A stretch of DNA of 22,873 bases, taken from NCBI GenBank assembly GCA_964200075.2, contig CAXNAA020000304.1, positions 1 to 22,873 on the forward strand, in the 5' to 3' direction. Position numbers and translations under genes: made by a program. Shown here piece by piece: positions 10,501 through 19,500 of this stretch. The notes beneath the pieces were generated by a model that saw only the letters and a list, made by a program, of their open reading frames with translations, made no database searches and had not been told where the DNA came from. Positions within the stretch are counted from its first letter, which is position 1. Every line of letters starts with the position of its first letter. This stretch comes from Sphacelaria rigidula. Lineage: Eukaryota > Phaeophyceae > Sphacelariales.

Positions 10501-13500
10501 CCTGTAGATACTAATAGTAGTCAAGACCCAAGACACATCTCCTTCAAGGTCTGACTTAATGCAGGAGGGCAGTAATCTGCTTTGGCACACAGCGCAGGGC
10601 TTCTGTTGCTACACCGTCACCGGACAGACACGATCACATAAATACGTGAGCATTTCAGTTCGAACCTTACTCGTCGTTCTGAGATGGTGGATCAAGACGG
10701 TGTAGTCGAAGATTTGAAGGCGCTTCTCGAGGCACAGACAAGGATCTTTGGAGAAGGATTGTCGCGTATCGAGGCTACTCGAGACTGGCGAACAAGCAGG
10801 GGAAAGCATCGGTGAAGGTCAGCCCCAATATCCTGATGGTGCTAGGGCCGGAGGGCGGGCAGGGTCTGCTTCCGGTCGTAGAGGTGGAGTCAGCGTCGAT
10901 AGCCTTCTGCCAGCTGTCGGTGAGGTTCGAAATGCGCGAGGTACCGATCTTACAATTGGATCTAGGTACACGAGCAGCATCAAAACTGCTGTCCCCAAGC
11001 TCGCAAGTAGTGTTGATTTCCCACTATGGAATAGACGAGAAGTACTGACATGCCCGTAGGTGATCTCTCTGCTACTTCCCGATTTTTGTCTTCTCAAGGT
11101 CGTACTGAGACAAGCAGAAGATGAGCACGTATTGCTTGGACGTGTTTGACGGAGAGCATGACGGACCGTGAGTTATCGAGTAGGGTATTTGACGCAATCT
11201 CCCCCAGTGCACGTTGGCGCTTCTGACGCAATTGGTTCTTACCGAGAACTTTCTCCGAAAAGTCGAAGTCGAAACGCCTTTTCAACGAGTTACAGACGGA
11301 GAGAAGGAAAGTCCGATCCGATTAAGTTCTTCGCACGCGTAAACGGGAGTGTCAGTGTACTAGTATCGTTGGGGGTACATATGCCTGTAGAGGATATCAA
11401 CCCCAAGATAGTAAAGGTACTCACAACCGACTACGAGTACAAGCAGCGTACGGTCATATATAGCGATGGTATTACCCGAGCGGTGATAGAGGCTACGGTA
11501 AGACGGAGATACACCCCCATGTCTTGGAATGGTACGAAGAACCGTAGCGTAGGCTAAACAATCGTGACGAGCGAACCACCCGCCGAAATCGCAGTCAAGA
11601 TGGCGCTAAAGGTGGTAGAGGTGTTCGCAGTGGTACTAAAGCCTACAAGAACGACCAAAAGAGCAGTACGAGAAACGTAGGTAAGGAGTCCGACGACATG
11701 CGAAGCAAGTGTCAGCTTGCTTAGAGCCACGACATCGACGGTTCGACTGTACAGCACATGTAATCCCAGCTGCGAAGAAATCACAGAGCGGCTGTGGTAA
11801 TATCATAGCGTGTTTATCGATATTGGTATGCAAAGTAAGAGGGATGCGGTACGAGAGCGCGATAAAAGTAAGGATGATACTGAAAGGTGGAGAGTTGGTA
11901 GTGTTGCAACCTTTCATATGACCACGTCAGCTGACTTGCTCCGTGACGTGCAACCATCCAAGGAGAAGGTTAATACTGATAGTAACACCTTAATCGACGT
12001 TGAGGGTTATGGGTCGTTGACCCAACAAGGCAGGGGGGGGGGGGCAGTAAGGTTTGATAAGGTCGCACACGTACCTGATTTGGCTTTCAACCGTCTTCAT
12101 TAGCGGCTGCGCACACACGAGGAGCAGGTTTTACGACTGAAGACTCGGATATGAGTATGACCACTGCATAGACGTCTTAGATTTTGGAGTTATGGATTTG
12201 GATACCCAATGTAATGTAGGAGGGTTGAGTCTGATGACGAGTACATCCCCTTTCCCTGTTGGTTCACGAGTCCGTCGAGAATTTAGTGCTGCAACCTGAC
12301 CACCCTGCTCACCTGGTGTTCCCTGTGATAGCCCCCGGTAGTGTTGACTCACGTGAGGCTGCCGTAGACATCAACGTTTTCCACTGCGTGCAGGAACATG
12401 CCAACGAGTTTCTGTTGAGAAAGACGACCAAATCGCTAGGTATAGACTTACTGGGTGACTTGAGACCGTGTACAGAATGCTCCATGGCAAAGGGGTATCG
12501 GACGCCGATTGCCAGCAGCACCAAATCTCGTGCTTCATAGGAGCTAGGAAGAGTTTCTGTTGATCTCAGTGGTCCTAAGAGGACTCGTTCATTGCTAGGG
12601 AATGAGTATGTGATGATCGTGAACGACGACATTACCCAGTACGCATGCGTATACTTTTTCGAGCCCAAGTTCGATAACGATGAAGCCTCCCGGAATATTT
12701 TGGCTGATATACGTGCGGATGGTGTACCTTTGGAAGTAATAATAGTTAGGTCTGACGACGAAGGAGAGTTTTTTTTGTATTGATTTTGGGGGCGTATGTA
12801 AGCACTTCTGTACAAGGCAGGAATTCACCCGCGCGAAGTGTCCGGAACTGAGCAGCTTTCCCGAGAGAGCTCTAGGTATCATTCGAAACGCCGCACTTGC
12901 CGCTCGCATCCAAGCCCCCATCTTCTTTCCGCATGTCGAGCTACCACTCAAGACCCTCTGGGCTGAGGCAATATACTGGGCGTGTGACGCTCTGAATCAC
13001 ACCGCGACGAAGTCCAACCCAGGTAACAAGTCGCCGTACGAGATGTGGCACGTGAAGGCAGCGCCTGCATCACCGCACCCGTTTCTTCGCCCGGGTTACT
13101 GTCGCTGGAACCGCTCGTAAAAGCCATCTGCCAAGTGCGAGAGTATCTTCTACCTCGGGCCCGGCATCGACCACCTCCGGGACTTATTGCGGATGCTGAC
13201 GCGGGCGAACAAAGTAGTGGAGATAAGAGACGTCACCTGGGAGGCGCCACCGGTCATGGTGGTACCGCCGGTACAAGTGCAGCAGCCAGCTTCACCAAAG
13301 CTGACGGGGGTGTAGCAGCTGGGGGGAATGTCACAGCCGGGAGGGACTTCTGAGCTGGGAGAGACTCCAGAGCCGGGAGTACTAGATGATTTCGATTCTG
13401 CCCCACCGACTTCATTACCGCTACTGGGGAGAGGAATCCTCATCAGCGTCGAGTGCAAACTCCGGCGTAAGAGTACAGAACATGGTGGTGAAGGTGAGCG

Positions 13501-16500
13501 AGGTTCCCTTAGCGATGAAGATCAGCCAGCCCCTGATATCACAGCTGCTTCTTCAGATGTTTCTTTGCCTTTGGTGAGTAGTGAACCATCTGTCGACGGC
13601 AACCTCTCAGTCAAGGGGAGCGATTCGTCCCCACCGGACGAAAGTGATCCAGTTCCAACGTCAGTGCAGATAGAGGCACGGCAACTCGAATCACATCTGA
13701 TTGTATCTGGAAATGGCGAGGAGCTTCGGCGAACTAGAGCGCAGACTCGAGCGCTCGATCAAGAAGCGACTGGTCTTGGGACTGTGTTAGGACCCGATGA
13801 AGGGGGCAAAATAGTCCACGGGCTGCTGGCGGTACAGGGTGTTACCCGTAAGCCGGGCGAGCTCCCAAAAAGTCTTGTCCGGTGAGCGGGGCCGGAGCCG
13901 TTGTCGTATCCTGCAGCATGCACATCACAATACTCGGATGTGTGGATGGAGACAATGAAGATAGAGTTCGATGGACTCGTGGGTGCCGGAAGGTTTGCGA
14001 AGGTGAGTGACATTCCTGGGGGGTGCAACATTGTGGACGGGGAGTGGTTGTTGAGGTGGAAGGGTGATTCACATGGTGTGGTTGACCGGGCGAAAGCCCA
14101 TATGGCATGAGGTACAGTCAGGTAGAGGGAGTAGACTACTTTGAGATGTTTGCCTCCACGTCATCTGCTACAACAAACAAGTTGTTTGCGGCTATGGCAT
14201 GCAGGCTAGATAGGGATTCGCGGCACTTGGATGTACTGTAGACCAGGCTTTCATTCAGTCGGAGTTGGACACCGATATTAACTAGCGCCTGCCCCCCGGT
14301 TGTGGACCAGTATCTCGTAAGGTGGTACGTCGTACGACTAAAAAAAAAACTTGTACGGATTGAAGCAGAGTGGTCGTGCGTAGTATCAACTGTTGTCGTG
14401 AACCCTGGTAGAGTGTGGTTTCGAGCGATACTCGATAGATCCCTGTGTATTTCGATTAAGGGTTGCTGGTGACGTTGTGGCGGTGATAGTCTTCAATGTG
14501 GATGGCATCATGATAACAGCTACTGGGGAGGTGACAAGAGAGACAGTCGATGCACTCAGCCAGAGATTTCCCATTAGACATCTCGGGGAAGCAGAGTGGT
14601 ACATGGGGAGTGAGTACAAAAGGGGCCGAGAGGAGGGCACTCTGGAGATTTCACAAACCCAGTTCATTAGAAGTGTGCTAAATGGTTTCGACGTCTCGAA
14701 GACTAGCTCCATTTCCGCTATCCCTTCCTTAGACCTCAGGCGTGCAAGCGAGGAGGAGAGCGTGGTGGATGTGCCTTTTCGTGAGATCGTGGGGAGCTTG
14801 ATGTGGATAGCGAACAAGACGAGACCCGATATCGCGGATTCAGTTCGGGCAATCGCTCGGTCCTCTCATGGAATCAAGCTGACTCATTACAAAGCGGCAC
14901 AGAAGATACTCGAGTATTTGAATTTTACGTCGGACTCAGGTTTACTTTTCAGGAAGAGTACGAGTAGCGACTTGGGATGTATTCAGTTGGAGTTTAACCT
15001 GGAGACGTACGTTAACGTAGACTACGCCCATAAGGCGGAGGACCGACGTTCCGTTCCTGGTGTAGCTATTTGCTGGTACGCTAGTATCTTCGTTCTCTAG
15101 GACGCGGAATTGCTTTACCCTATTTACCACTGAGGCAGAATATGTAATAATGGCAGACAGTGTCAAGGAGACCCTGTATGTGAAGGGGAATATGAAGTTC
15201 CTAATGGCTAGTTTGGGGTCAAAAACCATTCATGTTTTCGAGGACAACAAGGGGGCGATAGACTTATAGCTCAAGACCCTCTAAGCTCGTCCAACAGTAA
15301 GCATATCGATGTACGGTACCATTTTCTCAGGAGCTGGCTGCTAGTGGTGACATATCTGTGAAGTGTCTTCAATGAGAAGAGCAACATGCGGATGTTCCAA
15401 CGAAAGCCATTTTGGCAGAGAGATTTCGCCAATGGTGACATATCTGTGAAGTATCTTCAATCGGAAGACCAGCATGCGGATGTTCCGAAAAGAGAGCCAT
15501 TTTGGTAGAGACTTTCGATCGAACTCTCTCTCCCAATGGCTTTCGTCACAATATCTGCATGCTTATCATCTGATTGGAGGTTATTTACACAGGACCCCTG
15601 GGGGGTCAGTTAAAGTACGACAATCACTGAAATCAAATCCATTACCGAGATGTCACCAGTAGCAGCCAGCGCTGGCTGAGTACCTCAGCAGTCAACCAGT
15701 ATCTACTGTAACGAAAGTCAAGTTCGGTGGATTCGTCGCATAATCCCGAGTACTAACACCCCAGGGCTGCCATCCCTGTATTCAACGCTGAAAATGTCCA
15801 TCAGTCAACCGCATTCCGCGACGTGGGAATTCTCATGCCTTTCGACCGCACCCCGGGTGCCCACAAATCGCACAATATTTTTACTTGCACGGGGATTCGC
15901 GAACCCAGAGCCTGGGTTCTGTTAGATACTGCTTGACTGCTGATACTCAGACAGCTCCCTGAGCTGATAGTACCGTACGTCAATGTGCTTGCTGTTGGAC
16001 GAGCTCAAGGGGTATTCAGCCAAGTCTATCGCCCCGTCATTGTCCTCGAAAGGATTCGTGGGTGAATGCTTTCGAGGACAACAACGGGGCGATAGAATTG
16101 GCTGAAAACTCCTTGAGCTCGTCCAGCAGCAAGCATATTGACGTACGGTACCACTTTCTCAAGGAGCTGGCTGCTAGTGGTGACATCTCTGTAAAGTAAT
16201 TTCATCAGGAGAAGATCAGCACACGGATTTTCTCAGTACGGCAATTGGTGGAGAGAATTTTGCGAGAAACCGCTTCTTCCTCTTCACCAATGGCTTTCGT
16301 GACAATATCCGCGTGTTAATCTATTGATTGAAGATTACTCTACAGAGATGTTACTATTTGCAGCCAGCGTTGGCTGAGTACCTCAGCAGTCAGATGGTAT
16401 CTAACAGTATAACCGTTGCTACAAGTCAGGACATCTGAACAAGAGCTAATCCCGGGGTTCGATTGTTATCTCGGGGTTCGATTCTCCCCGCTATCACTCC

Positions 16501-19500
16501 TTCTAGGCCAGAGGTACTTGGAACGCTTTGCGTGGTGCGTATGCACCACTCTGGTAAGAAGCACAAATAGCCTGCTTGTACCATTGAGTTGGGCAAGCGC
16601 GGTGTTGGTCACAGCGATGGCAAACCTGGGGTGTGGGTACTGGGGGTTATGCGACGGACCCACTGAACTTGACTTTTGTCAGAGATGGCTGACTGCTGAG
16701 CTGCTGAGTAGCCCAGCAGTCGACCAGTATATAACAGGAGCTCGTCCTATAGCAAGCTCATTGACGTACGGTACCATTTCATCAGGGACCTGGCTGCTAG
16801 TGGCCACATCTCTGTAACGTACCTTCAACCAGAAGATGAGCATGTGGGTATCTCAACCCTTTGCGAACCGATTATAGTTGTTTGTTCTTGTGAATTGGCA
16901 TCATTTTGACTTGAAAATGACTCAAAATGCCGATTCACAAGAACAAAAATCGTCGATCGGTTCCAAAATCGTTAACGAATCCATTGATAGACATAGTTTC
17001 GAAAGACACCGCAATTTCCTCTTCGGAAAGGTGTAGATTTCACAGCTTCATTTTATTTGTAGTGGACTCCATCGATCAAGATAGTCAATGGTGGTAGGGA
17101 GTTCGATCGAATGCAGTTCATTCGGTCAAAATCACGTCATGCTTAGCCTTGTTAGTCGATACAGCTAGGGAGGGCATGAAATACAGCTCAGATACGAACG
17201 TAAGCGAGCGTTTATTAGCGGAGAAATTGCGGGGTATTCAAGTATTCTAGAAATGTTGTTCAGAAGGTTCCTTGTGGTTGAGGAAGAGCAAATTGTTCCG
17301 AGGGTCTATATATTTCAAGTGCATGCTTATCTACTTGCGGCTCATGCGCCGACAGGAGATTTTGGATCGTGGGCAGTCGAGACAGGGTGGTACTTCACGC
17401 ACTCCTCTCTCACTCGATTCCCTCACCTCTTTTCATCTAAATTCCTCCGTGTGGATACTGATGATGATGAAGACTTGCTACGCATCTTCTTCATCTTCTG
17501 ACTCACTGCAAGAGGGCAGTAATCTGTTCAGGAAGACAGCATGGGGTTGCTGTTGCTACACCGTCATCTCATCGATAGTATCATTTGAAATTACTCACCA
17601 TGTGGAACAAATAAGAATATAAAAAGATACAAATTTCCAGCAAACTCACGGAAGGGTAAAGTACAAAAGTAGGGTATCCTGCGGGTGCTCGTACCCTGCT
17701 CACCCTGGTGGCCTATTGAGTTTCTTCGAACGTCGCAGTGATACTGCGATACCCCCCTCCCCCGCAAACCAGCGTATAGTCCTACATTGCATTTCCTTTT
17801 CCATTCTCGTCAATCGCTACGGACTCCGAATACCAGGACTACTAGTACTTCACCCGTCCACTCTTACTTCTCCATCCGCCCTTCCTTACCGTCCCTCTCT
17901 CGATCTCTTTCGAGAGTATCTCCAGCTTATTGTTTCATTTGTATTGGGATGTAGTCAAGGTACTTGTAGTTAAGGTACTAGTTAGTACCTTAAACACATC
18001 CTACGAATACAAATAAAACGAAGAAGCTGGAGATACTCTCGATTATATCGAGAAAGAGACGGTAAGGAAGGGCGGATGGAGAAGAGTGGACGGGTGAAGC
18101 CCGAATACCTACTAGTACTTCACCCGTCCACTCTTCCTTTTCCGTCCGCCCTCCCTGACCGTCTCTCTCTCCATCTCTTTCCAGAGTATCTCCAGCTTGT
18201 TCGTTTCATTTGCCTTCATGGGATGTAGTCAACGCACTTGTAGTCAAGGTACTAGTACCTTGACTACATCCCATGAAGGAAAATGAAACGAACAAGCTGG
18301 AGATACTCTCGAAAGAGGTCGAGAGAGGGACGGTAAGGAAGGGCGGATGGAGAAGTAGGAGTGAAAGAGTAAAGTACTAGTAGTGCTGGTATTCGGAATC
18401 CGTAGCGATTGACGAGAATAGAGTTTGAAAGGAAATGCAATGGAGTAACTCTAGGCTGTTTAGCAAGAAAAAAAGTAGAAAGGCAGGGAGAACACTTCCG
18501 AGTCACGCCAGAACAGAGCGCGAGCCAAGAGCATACATATATACTTATATACCTGTGTTTCAGTGTACCTGCAACTCGACGCCGAAGAGTGGGCTGATAA
18601 TGGTCGCCGCAACCGGCTCTGAAGCCTTTATGATGTGCGTGAACGACACGGCTCCTGCGCTCATGGAGAGGACGGCAGCCAAATGTCCCCCGGCATGAAG
18701 GAAGGCAATGGGCAGCAGCTGCAAACAAAATTAGCATCCAAACACGAGAGCAAGGCGGGGGGAAAGGTAGGGGTGAGCATCCAAGAGAGTTAGGGGGGGG
18801 GAGGGGGGCTACTCATTTATTGCTTGTCTTAGTCATTATACTTGACTACGAACCCCTTTCGAAACGGAGAGAGTGAGGGGGGGGAGCGGAGGGGCTACAC
18901 ACTGGACAAAGCATGCTTGTGTATATTCCGTCTATTATTATTTTTGTTATTATCATGATTGCCGGAATGTTGATTTTTATACAATATTGAGTGACTGAGC
19001 GACTGATTAGCTGTCGCACACTAACAGTATTAACTCATCCGCTACATGATAAGATGTACGTACTCGAGTAGCCAGCGGAAGAATACTCATAACAATGCTC
19101 CTCCCATCCCATTCCATCGAGGGACCTGAAACCAGTAGATACTACCACTTGGTCGCACGGAACTTTCGCAGAGTTTTATTATCTGCAGGTGACGTGAACA
19201 CCGGTATTTCGCATATTTTGCGGGACTCGCAGTCCCAACTGCTTCTTAGCGTGTGAGTAGAAGCAGGCGTTGATTTGAGATCTGCCAACGGACACTTTGC
19301 CTACGACACACTTTGCATACCCATTTGCCCAAGGGTTCTCGGCATGCCTTGAGTTGGGATTAGGGTCAGGGTTAGGCTCGTTCGTCGCTCATTCTCATCA
19401 TCACAATCTCGTCCCCATTTTCTCCGTCCGTTAGGTTAACCCTTTGGGAACTCATTCACGATTTTTGTTTTTCTGAATCAGCATCATCTTGACTTGAAAA

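Larger units (their letters stand above)
15290..16850. repeat. Mosaic of forward and inverted RNase H-tail copies
   Basis: Forward copies of the tail (KHID-VRYH-F, ELAASGDIS, ADVPTK region) lie at about 15290-15415, 15430-15520, 16069-16220 and 16740-16855. Minus-strand copies lie at about 15625-15670, 15970-16051 and 16335-16365. Several inverted copies join a short GC/AT-rich piece with TGTTAGATAC or its relatives (15655-15712, 15917-15955, 16362-16405, 16690-16735). These may be ends of another LTR family. No copy keeps a full frame. Confidence 0.7.
8885..17566 (+). mobile_element. Decayed Ty1/copia LTR retrotransposon with nested insertions
   Basis: Direct LTR-like repeats (8885-9174 plus about 10535-10619, and 17177-17566) flank gag, zinc knuckle, protease, integrase, reverse transcriptase and RNase H remnants in the copia order PR-IN-RT-RH. 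The element is antisense to the host translocator gene and lies inside its intron 3. The frame is broken many times by shifts and stops, and key catalytic residues are replaced. The LTRs differ at about one base in five or six by eye, which suggests an old insertion. No target-site duplication is evident at the outer ends, and no TGG-type primer binding site follows 10619. The LTR ends are therefore approximate. Confidence 0.85.
8445..18568 (-). other. Intron 3 of the translocator gene (10124 bp), holding the retrotransposon
   Basis: Starts GTACACTG at 18568 and ends ACCATCAG at 8445. It holds the split copia element and the RNase H tail mosaic. It also holds one hairpin MITE, the double palindrome at 17785-18442 and a dispersed repeat at 8697-8737. 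The stretch 17567-17784 shows nothing recognisable. Confidence 0.85.

Noticed and set aside
16430-16500. A tRNA gene ending in GGTTCGATTCTCCCCG
   Set aside because: Only the T-arm can be drawn; no acceptor, D or anticodon arms.
19355-19380. Interstitial telomere repeat (GGGATTAGGGTCAGGGTTAGG)
   Set aside because: Only about three imperfect units; too short to distinguish from chance.
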